A stretch of 64,000 nt of DNA from NCBI GenBank assembly GCA_027625915.1, contig JANTQA010000048.1, positions 3,410,001 through 3,474,000 of the forward strand. The letters are read 5' to 3'. Below, in pieces: positions 49,301 through 60,120 of this stretch. Every line of letters starts with the position of its first letter. Within the stretch, counting starts at the first letter, position 1. The notes beneath the pieces were generated by a model. It had not been told where the DNA came from. It saw only the letters and a program-made list of their open reading frames with translations, and searched no databases. Made by a program: the position numbers and the translations under genes. Origin of the DNA: Anaeramoeba flamelloides. Its lineage: Eukaryota; Metamonada; Anaeramoebidae.

Positions 49301-52192
49301 AAAAAAAAAATTGAACTACTGGGGTTTGAGCACATTTCTAAAAATTAGAATTTACCAAAAAAAAAGTTGAAAATATTAATTGGGAAATAGAAAATAAAAA
49401 ATTATTTAAGTTTAATCTTATTAATTTTCCACAAAAAATAATATTAAATAGTTCTGGATGGAAATGTCAAGAATAACAAAAAATTATTACATATTATCAT
49501 AATAACAAGAAGCAATTGTGTCGTTGAGTGCAATCAAGTGCCGTAGAGTACCTAGCTTTTCTGGAATTCAAAATAATTGAGCAAAATATTATATTTTACT
49601 CTATTCTTTTAAATTCTCGAAAATATACCAGTGTTTTTTCTAATTTCAGAAATTAAAAGAAAATTTTTGAAATTTTCTTTTGATTTTAAGAATTAAAAAA
49701 AACCTAACAATATAAAATATTTAAAATGGGTAGTCTCAACTTCCATTTTAAAATTAAGAAACTTTATAAATTATCTAAACAGATATTCCTATGTTTATAA
49801 GAAAAAAAAAATTAAAAACTAATTTTTGTAACCTATGTAAAAATCATTCACTAGAAAAATAATAGAAAATATCTATCATTTTCCGTGAGACTTCTCATCC
49901 AATAAAAGAAAATCAAAAATTTTGGATTAAAGAATTAATCGAAACAATTAAAAATTATAAAAATAATATTTTTTATATCATTCAAAATAAATTCTCCTTA
50001 ATTATCTATTCATTGGTGAATGATAAAGAAAATAATGACTCTTTATTGAAATTTCTAAACAAAATTTTAAAAATTAGGGAAGCAACTTGAGTGCTGTATA
50101 GTGCCTAAAATTTGAATTCTGTAAAAGCTCACGTCAGTTTTTTTTTTTTTTTTTTAATTCAAAATAAAAGAAGAAAATCAGAGATTTTACTCTATTCGTT
50201 TAAATTAAAAAAAAACTAACGGATTTTTTGATTTCTTAAATTAAAAAAAAAATGCCCCACTTATTTACAAAGTCTGTAAGAGGAAATTAATTTCCTTCCT
50301 TTAAAAAAAAAAAAAAAAACTAACTTATTTTCAGATCCAAAATTACTTCAAAAAAGAATTTACCATATTATTTAAGAATGAAAAAAAAATGTTTAATTCA
50401 CATTTGCAAAAATGATTTCTTAATTTTTCATGATTTTTTGAGTTTGAAATATTTTTGAAATTATTTGCTTTTTTTACTATTTTTTCTGTTTTTTTATGTT
50501 TTTTTTTCATTTTAATCACTCAAATTAACAAATTGTTCAAACCTTTCGTTTTTTATGGGAGTAGCTAAGTTAGTGGAGAATATTTGATCAAGAATAAGAA
50601 TATCTTTAAATCTTTGGATATTCTATCCGGGTGAGATTGCCTTTAAACCAAAATTTTGAGAGTTTTGAATTAGAATAAATTTTTGATTATATTTATTTTT
50701 TTTTTTTCAATTATTTATTCTTAATAAAATTTTCTGTAAAAAATTAAACCGTAAAAAAAGCAATTTATTATTCAGACTGTACACACAACAAGTTGAACAC
50801 AAAAAACATCAGTTGCCCTGAATTTGTTTTTTCAAATGTAAAAAAAATATATACTGGGAAATATTCTCAACATTTTTTTTTTGCAACTTCAAACAATGAT
50901 TTGTATTCCTGTGGGTTAAATGACCAAGGACAATTAGCAATTGGCAATGTAACGAAACAAGAATCGCTCAAAAAGTTTCTAATTGGGGAGGGAATGATAT
51001 ATCAGATCTTCATTGTTTTCAAAAACATTCAATTTTAATTAACTATGAAGGTAAATTTTATAGCTGTGGTTCTGGTAAAAACAATGGAATTGGAAAAAAC
51101 AAACACATTTTTACTGAAATTCCTTTTTTTAAACGAAAAAATATAAAAGCCATCAAGGTGGTTGGCGGAACGGATTCTACACTTGTTTTATCTAATGAAT
51201 TGGCTTTATATGTTTGGGGTACTCTATCTGATAGTAAACATTTAAAGCCAACTGAAATAAAACTCCCAAAGTATTTTAATCAATATCCAAGTGAATTTTT
51301 ATCCAAGAATTTAATGATTTCCTATAAGTTTAGCGATGATACAATTTTAGTTTATCTTAAAAATTTCCGAAGAAAAACATTCAAGGATGATTTTAAAAGA
51401 TTATTTCAATCGAAAAAATTTTGTGATTCAAAATTAAAGATAAACAGGGGGGAAAATGGAACGAAAAATAAGAAGGAAAACAATTTGAAGATTGAAATCC
51501 CAATTCATAAATTATTAATTGAATTGAGAACAGATAGAAAAATCAATGAAATCCAACAAATAATATATAGAGAGAATTTTTCTAAAAAGGAAATTCGTAG
51601 ATTCTTAAAATGGATTTATTATGATGATCAAAAAAATCAAAAATTACTTGAAAAAATATTTCTTTCTTTAAAAATGGCTTTTCCTCCAAAAAATAATTTA
51701 AAAAAGGATTTAAAAAGGTTATTTAAAGAAGAAGAAACAAAAGATTTTATGCTTTTATTCAAAAAAAGATGTGGGAAAAAAAAGAAGAAAATAAAAACTC
51801 AAACAAAGAAAAAAGTTACTTTATCAAATAATGAAAAGAATAATGATAATGATAATGATAATCAGGAGGATGATGAAATATATGGAAAAATTAGAGTTCA
51901 TAAATTAATATTATTTACAAGATCTGAGTTGTTTAGTGGTATGTTTGAGAATTTAAACGAAGTGGAAAAAACAATAACTAGTATTAGAGATTATACTAAT
52001 AAATCAGAAGAAAGTTTACAACTATTAATCAAATATTTATATACTGATAAACTTCGATTAAAAGGGAAGAAAAATATTAATATTAAAGCTGTGATTGAAG
52101 AACTACACGACTCGGTTGATTATTATCAACTAAATATACATTCTAATTTGCCAAACGAATTAAATAATTTGAAAAATCTTAAAGTTAAATAA
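46330..52192 (+). CDS. RCC1-repeat/BTB protein, 2 exons, one apparent 1-nt frame break
   Basis: Proteins of this type join RCC1 beta-propeller blades to BTB/POZ domains that mediate dimerisation or cullin-3 binding. Exon 1 is 46330-46846; exon 2 is 50776-52192; the 3929-nt intron (GTAAAT to TTCAG) joins phase 1 to phase 1. RCC1-like blades show DIKSGQDTSLILTRSGFVYY, YTGKYSQHFFFATSNNDLYS plus CGLNDQGQLAIGN, HSILINYEGKFYSCGSGKN and VVGGTDSTLVLSNELALYVW. The C-terminal half has two BTB-like parts: DSKLKINRG...IPIHKLLIELRT, and IRVHKLILFTRSELFSGMF with ESLQLLIKYLYTDKL. At the A-run 50970-50974 the frame moves: upstream QESLKK and downstream NWGGNDISDLHC lie in different frames, and one more A would unite them. 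About 644 residues in all. No ligand can be named. Confidence 0.8.
47039..47528. mobile_element. MITE family C, copy 2, in the RCC1-BTB intron
   Basis: A 490-bp element flanked by TA. Both ends carry, in inverted order, AAAAAAATACCGGACATG, AAAAAAATCCCGGACAA and TTTTTAATTGTGA(A/G)TATTAG, giving terminal repeats of about 75 bp with very few differences. The near-identity of the arms suggests a fairly recent insertion. Confidence 0.85.
47531..47700. mobile_element. MITE family E copy abutting family C
   Basis: CCTGTATTTGAGTTAGAAAT at the left and AAATCAAATACTTTTT at the right are family E ends. The interior GAAAAAGGAAATTGAAAATG plus AAGTGAACATTTTTCGC matches the units nested in family A. It starts directly at the TA that closes MITE C. 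Confidence 0.65.
47701..49259. other. Middle of the RCC1-BTB intron, nothing recognised
   Basis: A+T-rich; one plus-strand frame at 48704-48994 is open but Ile/Lys-rich with no motif. Not called. Confidence 0.4.
49300..50325 (+). mobile_element. LINE 3'-end debris, probably two overlapping insertions, in the RCC1-BTB intron
   Basis: A plus-strand frame ending at TGA 50088-50090 reads TNFCNLCKNHSLEK, then two stops, then ENQKFWIKELIETIKNY and a tail ending LLKFLNKILKIREAT. It aligns with the tail of the LINE at 22129-22412 (ENNRKIWISEIKKF...). About 150 bases after the stop (50083-50260) resemble 49512-49690: GAGTGC...AGTGCC, then AATTCAAAATAA, then TTTTACTCTATTC. So two 3' flanks seem to lie in tandem. 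AGAGGAAATTAATTTCCTTCC followed by a run of A at about 50308-50323 resembles the other 3' ends. Short, dead copies. Confidence 0.65.
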
Positions 52193-52381
52193 TGGCCTGC
52201 TTTACAATTTTATATTGACCAAAATTACTAAATTATGGCGTAAAATGTATACATCCCATTTTCAGAGATTTTCTTCAATAATAATGTTACCAATTCAAAT
52301 GCCTTTATAAAAACGATAAGCGAATTACACAAAAAATAATAATAATGAAAATCTATTTTTTTTTTTTTTTAAATTTAAATA

Positions 52382-53074
52382 AACTCTGTTTCAGTCAAAG
52401 GGGCCCAACCTTTTTTTCAAACATCAATTATTTTTTATATAATTGACCTTTGAAGAACAAATAAGAAATAAACAGAATAATACATATCCAAGAATTGTTG
52501 ATATATGTCTGAAAGAAAACTAATTAATCAATAAATTTTCTTAAAAATTTCAAAACTCAAATTCTTAGGGACCTATTGAGAAAAACAACAATGTTCGTTG
52601 TGAACTTCTACTGGTATTTGAATAATAAATATGAAACATTTTTCACTTCATTTTCCATACTTTTCTTTTAGAAATCAAGCCCTCAAACGAAGTTTGTTGG
52701 TATTTGTGGTCTCTATTTGAAAAAGGAAATGAAAATGAAGTGAAAATTTTTCACATTTATTAAACAAATATCAAGATCAAAGATCTTCATAGAATTGCAA
52801 TAGAAATCAATATGATTTCTCAACAATCTTTACATGGTTCCAATAACCTTATAATAACACATTTTTACCAAGTGACTATTGATCTTGCAATAAAAAAATT
52901 TTTTGCAACTGAATGAGGTTTTAAAAAAAAAATCGAAAAAAAAACAAAAATGTGAAAAAATGATTTCAATTTTGAAAATTTCCAAAATAAAATTTTTCTT
53001 ATAATATCTATGCAAACCCTTTAAACACATGTATTATACCATTACAGCTGGGCCACTTTGACTGAAAAATAGTT
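52382..53074 (+). mobile_element. MITE family A, complete copy with nested element E
   Basis: A 693-bp element with TA on both sides. It begins AACTCTGTTTCAGTCAAAG; its end in reverse complement begins AACTATTTTTCAGTCAAAG, with further pairing of GGGCCCAAC against GGCCCAGC. TA duplication and CAGTC-type ends point to Tc1/mariner-related mobilisation. It is about 95 percent identical by eye to the copy at 60754-61459. It lies about 190 bases after the RCC1-BTB stop. No protein encoded. Confidence 0.9.
52611..52775. mobile_element. Family E unit nested in MITE A
   Basis: CTGGTATTTGAATAATAAAT at the left and ATTTATTAAACAAATATCAAG at the right flank a palindromic interior. The MITE A copies at 3309, 21490, 35335 and 53500 lack this block and read straight through a GATCTT(C/T)AATTG site. 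Confidence 0.75.
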
Positions 53075-53083
53075 TATATGTGT

Positions 53084-53110
53084 ATGTGTATATGTGTGTG
53101 TGTGTGTGTG
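53084..53110. repeat. (TG)n microsatellite at the edge of MITE A
   Basis: A TG/TA alternating run directly follows the 3' TA of the MITE A copy, which may have seeded it. Confidence 0.85.
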
Positions 53111-53334
53111 GCCACACGAAAAAAAAAGACTTCAAAATTCGATAACTTGAATTTTATTCTTTTATCTTGATAATTTTTTTATTTTATAATTTCAATTGTT
53201 GTAATTCTGATTTTTTGATAAAGATAACTTGTGAATTTTTTTTTTAATGTTTGTTGAAAAAAATTTGAATTATTTACATCAAAAAACATAACAAGAAGTG
53301 AAAAAAAATTTTTTTTTTTGATATTTAAAAAAGT

Positions 53335-53405
53335 GTAAATTACACTCTAGATGTAATAATTACTTCAAAGTTACAAAAGTAAATTTTAAGCATATAATCA
53401 TATAT
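53335..53405 (+). mobile_element. Family D end
   Basis: AAGTGTAAATTACACTCTAG plus subterminal AAATTTTAAGCATATAATCA matches the D ends at 20752 and 41545. No partner end was identified nearby. Confidence 0.45.
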
Positions 53406-53499
53406 TAAACTATTATCCATGAGAAAGGCAAAAAATCATCATTTAGAATTTAAAAAAAACAAAAAAAATATAAACAAATAATACTATAATAAAAGGTTT

Positions 53500-54038
53500 T
53501 ATGAAAAACCACATTTTCCAGCCAAATAGGTTAAGTTGGGGGGGGGTGAATTGCTTTGATATAAAGGGGTTTTATTGATACTACAAGAAAAAATATATTT
53601 AGAAATTTCTAAAATTATTGTTTCCTCATTTGTTTTTTTTTTTTTCAATTTTTTTTGACATCTATTTCATTTGCAATTTTTTTTTTATAGTAAGGATCAA
53701 TAGCAACTTTGTAAAAATCTGTTATTCTAAGGTTAATGAAACAGTGATAATGATTGTAGAGAAATAATATTTGTTTCTATGGGATTTTAATTTTATATCT
53801 TCACTCGGAGAACAACTTAAATATTGTTATTTTTCTCAATATTTCTCTTGGGAATTTTGGTTTTTTCTATTTTTAAGAAAATTTATTGACTTATTAGTTT
53901 TATTTCAGATAAAATATTAAATATTGTATGATTTATATTATTCTACTTATTTTTTATTTATTCTCCAAAGGTCATTTATAAAAAATAATTGATATTTAAA
54001 AAAAAAAATGTTTGACCCATTTAACTGGAAACAAAGTT
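53500..54038 (-). mobile_element. MITE family A, reverse copy lacking element E
   Basis: It ends TTTAACTGGAAACAAAGTT followed by TA, the diverged left terminus of the family, and starts near ACATTTTCCAGCCAAATAGG, the diverged right terminus. The interior (AGCAACTTTGTAAAAATCTG, TTATTCTAAGGTTAATGAAAC) matches the copy at 3309-3815 closely. It faces the forward copy at 52382-53074, 425 bases away. Confidence 0.7.
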
Positions 54039-57000
54039 TATTTGAAATTAATTTCTTTTGGAATTTAAGTGATTTAAAAAATGTGTTCCCAACAACTTAT
54101 ATCCATGTTTCAAAATAAAATCCTCCCTTTTTTTCTTCTTGTTCCAATGAAAAATGCAATTCACAGCCTAGTGGTATATTAAAGTTCAAATTAATTTTTC
54201 ATGTTTATTCCTTGATATTTTAAATAAATTTTTATTAATGGATAAAATTTGTTTAGAAATTGTTTGTAATTTCTCTCTATTTTTAAGTAAATTTTTTTGT
54301 TTTTTTGATAATAAAATTTTTTTTGAAATATTTACTTTATTTTTGGAGATGTATTTTCCAAGTTGATTCTTTATTTTTATAATTTCTCTTCAAATAATGG
54401 GACTTTAAAGAAATCATTAATATATTTGCTTATTGTTTATTGTCAGTTTATTTGGTCAGTTAATGTTTATTATTCTAAAACTAAAAAAAGAAACACGCTT
54501 TATATTTTGAAATACAGATTAATCTTCCATGTGCCCATTATTTTGACAAGATTGTTTATTGTTCTTTTTTATTTATTTCTTAATCTAAATATATTTTTAA
54601 CAATCACGGGGATGTTGGAATGGGTATAAATATTTCAAATTTGGAAAGAATATCTAACTAGTTGAGCTTGTAAAAGTCAGTGTGCAGAAAATATTTTTTC
54701 AAATAATCATAATACAGATGTAAGTATTTAGTGTATACTTTGTTAATCAAATATGGTGTGATAAGAGCAAATTATATTTTTATTCTTGGGTATCATTCAC
54801 ATAATTATTTGTAGAGGTGGATCTATAAGTTGAAGAAAAAAATTTTAGGTTTATATATCCAATCTTTTTTTTTTGTGCTATTACTTTTTTTATTCACTGT
54901 GTTGATTATTTTTTATTTCATATGTGCTCTTTTAGTGTAGGCCAAAAAGGTAACCTGGCTATATTCTTAAAAAAAAAAAAAAAAAATGATAATTTACAAT
55001 AATTACCTTTTTAAACTGCTATTAAAATCCATTCAGAGTCAAAAAATGAACAGATAAGAATATAAAGAGTATGATATTACATAATCCAAGAAAATCATAT
55101 TTCGAATTGCAAGTATCAAAAGCCAAAAATAAAATTACTTATTGAACAAAAATTGTATTTAAAAATTCCAAATAAATTTTTCCTTTCATTACAGAAAATA
55201 TTTCTCAGACAAAATCGAATTTTATTTATTTTCAAATATATTGAAGAAAAATTTGGTAAAAATATAGTTCTGTTTATTAGGTAAAGTTGGTGTTTGTTTG
55301 ATGAAATTTTTATATTAAAAGGTTAAAAATACAACAAATATTTATACAAAAATTTTGTCCAAAAAAAAATTTTATTTCTTTTTCTGGGTAGATTAAAACA
55401 ATCTGTAAATAGTTTCAAATGATTCGTTAAAGGTTGGATCGGTATTTTTAAACACTGTTTTTTTGAAATTGAGAAATAAATGAACAATCTTTATTGGTAC
55501 CAATTGCAAATTAAAAAAAAATCAACTTTTAAGTCTAAAACTGATCTCCAAAAACAACAAAGAAAAAATATTAAATTTTTAGTAAAAATGTATCAAGAAC
55601 AATTCACAGTTTCCTATTCAACGTGTTGTAAATTAGAATTTTGTAAACCACTATTGTCAATTCTAAGTTTCATTCTTGAGTACTTTTTTAGGTCATGTCG
55701 ATTTCTTTCTCCTTTTCTCAAATGAACTATATTTATCTTGAGAATATTCAAAAATGATTACTTGGTCAAATTTGGAGTGTTTAAAATAACCAAAGATTGG
55801 ATTCCAGTGAGATAAATTGATTTAAATTAAAAGAAGATAAGTTATTGTAAATTTGAACAAATTTTAACCCTTTGCAAATTTAAAACAAGAAAAGATTTAT
55901 TATTCACTAAATTTGGGTTTTTTGAAATTGACAAAACTATTTGTTGCAAAATAAACAGAACAAGATTTTCATTCACCTTTCCAAAAAAAGGGTTTTATAA
56001 AACCTGAAAAATTTCAAATTTTTAATTGCTAAAATCAGTTTAAATTATTGGTTTCCCTTTTAAAATTGGGAATATGTGTTATATTTTTTGGGTACTTTTA
56101 ATGATTTTTTTTATTTAGAAAATCTGAATGAAAATTTTGATCTTTATATTTTACAATTAACAGTATTGTAAATTCAAGGATCTGTGTTTTGTAAAATCTT
56201 TTTCTTTTAAAAATTTAATTGTTATCAAAATCTATAAATGTTGTTTTTTTTTCATCTTTGTAATAATTATTTATTTTGTTTTTTTTCAAAAAAAATGAAC
56301 TTTAAATTAAAAACAATCACTTTGGTGGACCTTTATTTTGTAAAATCAACTTTTTTTGCAAAATCAAAAAAATTGTGTAAGAGAAAGTAATAAAAATTTT
56401 TATAGTATAAATTCCTTTTTATTATCTTAGTGAGAACTCTTTTTTCTTGATAATTTACCTTTTGATAACTTAAAACATCGAAGAAAATGAAAAATTCTAA
56501 CATTATGGTTGGATACAATTCCAGAAGATCTACAAAACTAAATTAAAAAACAACAATTATTTCAAAAAACCCACATAGTTAACTGAAAAACAACCAAATG
56601 ATCCTTTTCTGAAAAAAAAGCATTTACATCCTTTGAAAAATAATTAAAAAACAAAAACACGAATTATTTTACATCCTGTTAATTGTAAAATTATCGGATC
56701 AAAATTTTCATTGAACTTTTCAAAATAAGACCCTAAAAAATCAAAATAAAAAGTCAAAATCTGCATTCATGAAAGGTCAGTTAACAATCTAATTCTTACT
56801 GTAGTTAAATAATTTGACATTATCCTTAACTTTTTAAACCCTCTTTTGGAAAGCCAAATGAAAATTTTGTTCATTTCTTTTTACTAACAATAAAACTCTA
56901 ATGAGAAATTTTTTTTTTTCTTAAATGAATTTTTGGAATTGCGATTTTTGTACGTTTTTTTTTGCCAATAAAATACCCAGTAGATTTTTTTTTGTTATTT

Positions 57001-57146
57001 ACTTTTTTTTGGTTCTTGAAAAACCTTTAGATTGTATTTTTTGGTTATTTGAATTTTAATATTTAGGATCCTTGGAAACTATTGTTTTTTGTTTTTTGAA
57101 TTTTTCAACAGATAGAAGCACAATTTCATAATCCGATTTTGAGTAA
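54039..57146. other. Intergenic stretch, nothing firm
   Basis: Two plus-strand frames (54363-54629, 55480-55725) are open but lack motifs. The first is Leu/Ile/Phe-rich, as expected of T-rich DNA; the second is Lys-rich, then Leu/Phe-rich. Neither is called. A frame near 56926 begins MNFWNCDFCT, faintly like a RanBP2 finger, but the second cysteine pair is missing. Confidence 0.4.
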
Positions 57147-57860
57147 ATGAAGGCACATATAGAAGGGGCCAAATACACAGGAAATGACGAGACCCCTCAA
57201 GTATATTTTTTTGTCAAGATTTTTTAATTTAAAAAAGAGTAACCCCTAAACACAAAAGTGAAATTTTAAAATAAAGGAATAAACATCAATAAGTAATATA
57301 TTTTCTAATTTAAATTGATTATTCAAAGATTTTGGAAAAATACAAAGTGGTCTCTAAAGATTATATTTGAATCTTCTATAACATCCTGGCAAAACTAATT
57401 TCTAAAAAATTCCTGAATCAAAATAATTTGACTTAATTTTTCGATCTTTTTTGATTATCTTGTTTGGCCAAATTAAAAGATTTTCAATCTTGTGTATTTG
57501 ATTTCAAAATGGTGTCTACAAAAACAAACACGTTTGACAATTCTGGAAAAAACATTCTTGTCCATAAAAATCAAGAATTAAATAAAAATTCATCAAAACA
57601 AGTAAATAATATTTTAATAAAATTAATCAAGTAAAATTTTGGAATTTTTGCTTTATCTAAACAAGGAAACAAAAATGGAAATGCTGATAAAAACACAGAG
57701 GTTTATTTTTGGTTCCTTTTCAAACAAATCTAGATATTCCTTTTAAAATTATAAGTAAAAATAGGAAAATATCAGTCTTTAAAAACAAACCTAATTCTAC
57801 CAAAAAATTCGATGATTTCTTTGTGTCAAGAATTTTCAAACATTCATTATTTTAATTTTT
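57147..57860 (+). other. Possible short exons of an unrecognised small gene
   Basis: Several short segments have coding-like composition and are bounded by GT or AG. 57147-57200 (MKAHIEGAKYTGNDETPQ, before GTATAT) is markedly richer in G and C than its surroundings. 57509-57601 starts MVSTKTNTFDNSGKN and ends before GTAAAT. A segment near 57664-57702 reads NKNGNADKNTE. One at about 57774-57855 reads FKNKPNSTKKFDDFFVSR and ends in a stop. I could not find one consistent set of phases, so no gene model is offered. Confidence 0.25.
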
Positions 57861-57989
57861 AAAAAAAATTTTAGTTCCTCTCAAAAAGTTCTAACAAAAA
57901 TTATGGGTAGAGTAACAAAAATATGTCAATTGAAATTTGAAATTTATTGTATACAAGACACTTTTGAAAAAACATTTATGAAACACTTT

Positions 57990-58316
57990 TTGGATTTTTC
58001 CAAGAGATTTTTTTTTTTTCATTTTTTTGTTTTGTTATTTTCTTTACGTTTTTATTGTTTTCGGCTTTTTTGAAAAAAACTTGGACCAATTGCTGAGAAC
58101 AAAAATTAAACTTTTAATTTCATTTACAGTCTTTCTTGAATTGAAAAAAATTCACAAATTAAAAAAAAAAATAAAAACAAAACCTAAAACCCACAGAAAC
58201 AAACACAAACAAACTGAAACACAGACTGAACAAAACAACAAAAACTTATCCAACAAATTCCATCCTGTTTTTCCAAACAAATCAAAAAAAAAAAAAAAAA
58301 AAAAAAAAACAAATAA
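57990..58316 (+). promoter_or_regulatory. T-rich to C/A-rich leader of the GATA gene
   Basis: The plus strand changes from T-runs (58008-58075) to a nearly T-free, C/A-rich tract (58160-58250) and an A-run ending at the start codon. The same asymmetry precedes the second exon of beta-COP. It probably marks the transcription start and 5' UTR, but no core motif was identified. Confidence 0.4.
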
Positions 58317-59323
58317 ATGTCGAAATCAAAAATATGCTCAAACCCAGATTGCAAAGCGACAACAACACCGATTTGGAGGCGTATTGATGGCAATTTTTAT
58401 TGTAATGCATGTGGGATGTATAAGAAAAGGCACAATGGTAAGGATCGGCCAATTTCCGAAACACAAAATTCTGGACAAAAGAAAAAACGAATTTGTAAAA
58501 TTGTGACCATTAATCGTCCGTCCACTTATTCGGACCACAGTAGCCCGATTTATTCTGACGGGATGAATTCTCAAAATAATGAAGAGGGGTATTCTGTTGA
58601 CAACAACCCACGAAGGAAGACAAGAACTGTATTTCGATTTAAAAACTCATCACGCCATGAAAACCAAAATATAAGCAATTCGCCAAATGATCAACAACAA
58701 AACCTTTCCAAGGATTTTTTGTCTTCCCCACGAAGCCCAAGAAGTCCCATCACATCTCGCTCCCCGATTATTTTTGATTCCAGCGAAATGAACAGACAGA
58801 AACAAACACAAATAACCCGAAACACAAGCCAAAGCCAATACCATAACCAAAGTCAAAGCCAAAGCCAAAGCCAAATCCAAAACCAAATGCTTTTCCAAAA
58901 ACAGAAATTCGACGGCAACCAAATACAATTGCAAGAAAGATCGGATTTGAAGACTTCAAATTTGTTTTCTCCCCGCTTTTTAAAAAACACGACTTTCAAG
59001 GAAGCAAATTTCCAATCGTCAACGGGCTTGGAAATCGAAAACGAAAACGAAAACGAAGAGCAAAATAATACAAGCCAAAGTGGTAGTAATAGCTCAGGTT
59101 CAATGTCTGAAACTGACGGTGAAGAATGGATTGAAGAAGAGAATGAAGGCAATATTAGTGACCAAAACTATGATCCAAATTCAAACGAAAGCGATTCTCA
59201 AAATGAAGACGACGACAACGAAATGCTTGTTAAAGAAGACATTGGAAATAAACAAAATTTTTTTTTTAAAAATAGCAAAAATAATCATTTTCAAAATCAA
59301 CAATATTTTAATTTTGAGAAAAT

Positions 59324-59388
<65 letters not shown>

Positions 59389-59550
59389 GGCAACGGAATT
59401 CAATTTTTAATAATCAAAACAATTACAATTTTGGAAATAATAACAACAACAACAACAGTAATAATAATCTTTTTAAAAATTCAAAAAATATTTTTTTTAA
59501 TGAATCAACACAATCGTCTTCAAAAGAAGCCACATCCTCGTCTTTCCCAT

Positions 59551-59601
<51 letters not shown>

Positions 59602-59996
59602 TAAAACAAAATTTCAAAAACCCAAATAATTTTAATCAGAATTATAATCTTCGTGAAAAAAGGATGAATAATATTAATTATCAAAACAAAGCACGTGGCT
59701 GCCAAGTTGAAAATAAAATTGTCAATTTTAGAAAAGGCGATTGTGTGGCAATTCGGGTACCACGACAGCCAGAAATTTATGCCGTGATTCTTGATTTTAA
59801 AAAATCAAGTAAAACACAACAAGTTTATATTCAAGTGCGTTGGTTGCTCCCAAAAGTTCACCCTTTCCATCAAAACCATTTCAATTTTAATACAAGACAG
59901 TTAAAACGAAATGATTTTGATCTCGGTGAATTTGAAAAAATTCTTCAGCCAATTGGTTCAATTAAAAGAAAATTAAATTTTACATTGGTTGATTGA
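58317..59996 (+). CDS. GATA-type zinc-finger protein with BAH-like C-terminus, single exon
   Basis: A 559-residue probable transcription or chromatin factor. Residues 7-32 form a GATA finger: CSNPDC, TTTPIWRR, FYCNACGMYKKRHNG. The spacing is C-x4-C-x16-C-x2-C rather than the common C-x2-C-x17/18-C-x2-C. The middle is low complexity: Ser/Pro-rich (about 125-150), Gln/Ser (about 165-195), acidic (about 240-305), poly-Gln (about 338-358) and poly-Asn (about 370-430). The last 90 residues (VNFRKGDCVAIRVP, IYAVILDFKK, VYIQVRWLLPKVHPF, TRQLKRNDFD) have the order of a BAH domain, with the conserved basic-aromatic V-x-WL core. This is inference from pattern only. The start ATG follows a long A-run in a C/A-rich leader. 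The stop is TGA. AATAAA is at 60121-60126. Confidence 0.85.
59328..59395 (+). repeat. CAA/CAG poly-Gln tract
   Basis: Roughly 21 consecutive Gln codons, CAA first and then mixed CAG and CAA, ending in CGG-type interruptions. The mixed codons suggest a somewhat stabilised array. Confidence 0.9.
59548..59600 (+). repeat. (AAT)n poly-Asn tract
   Basis: A pure AAT trinucleotide array of about 17 units encoding Asn; shadows of it read as poly-Ile or poly-Leu in other frames. Confidence 0.9.
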
Positions 59997-60012
59997 GTTT
60001 AGGATTGATGAT

Positions 60013-60044
60013 TAAAATTGAAATTGAAATTGAAATTGAAATTA
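60013..60044. repeat. AAATTG hexamer array in the GATA 3' flank
   Basis: Five near-perfect tandem AAATTG units begin about 20 bases after the TGA stop. Confidence 0.9.
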
Positions 60045-60120
60045 GTATTTCATTTTTTCATTATTTTAAATATTTTTTCATTTTTTTTTTTTTGTTTAAA
60101 ATTTTGTTATTTGTTTTTTA

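Noticed and set aside
54363-54629. 88-codon hydrophobic plus-strand frame
   Set aside because: T-rich DNA reads as Leu/Phe/Ile; no conserved motif, signal-peptide pattern or neighbouring exon.
56926-56990. MNFWNCDFCT, a possible RanBP2-type zinc finger
   Set aside because: Only the first Cys pair is present and no plausible exon supplies the second.
59080-59604. Long frame in another phase of the GATA gene
   Set aside because: It results from the CAA and AAT repeats being open in all phases.
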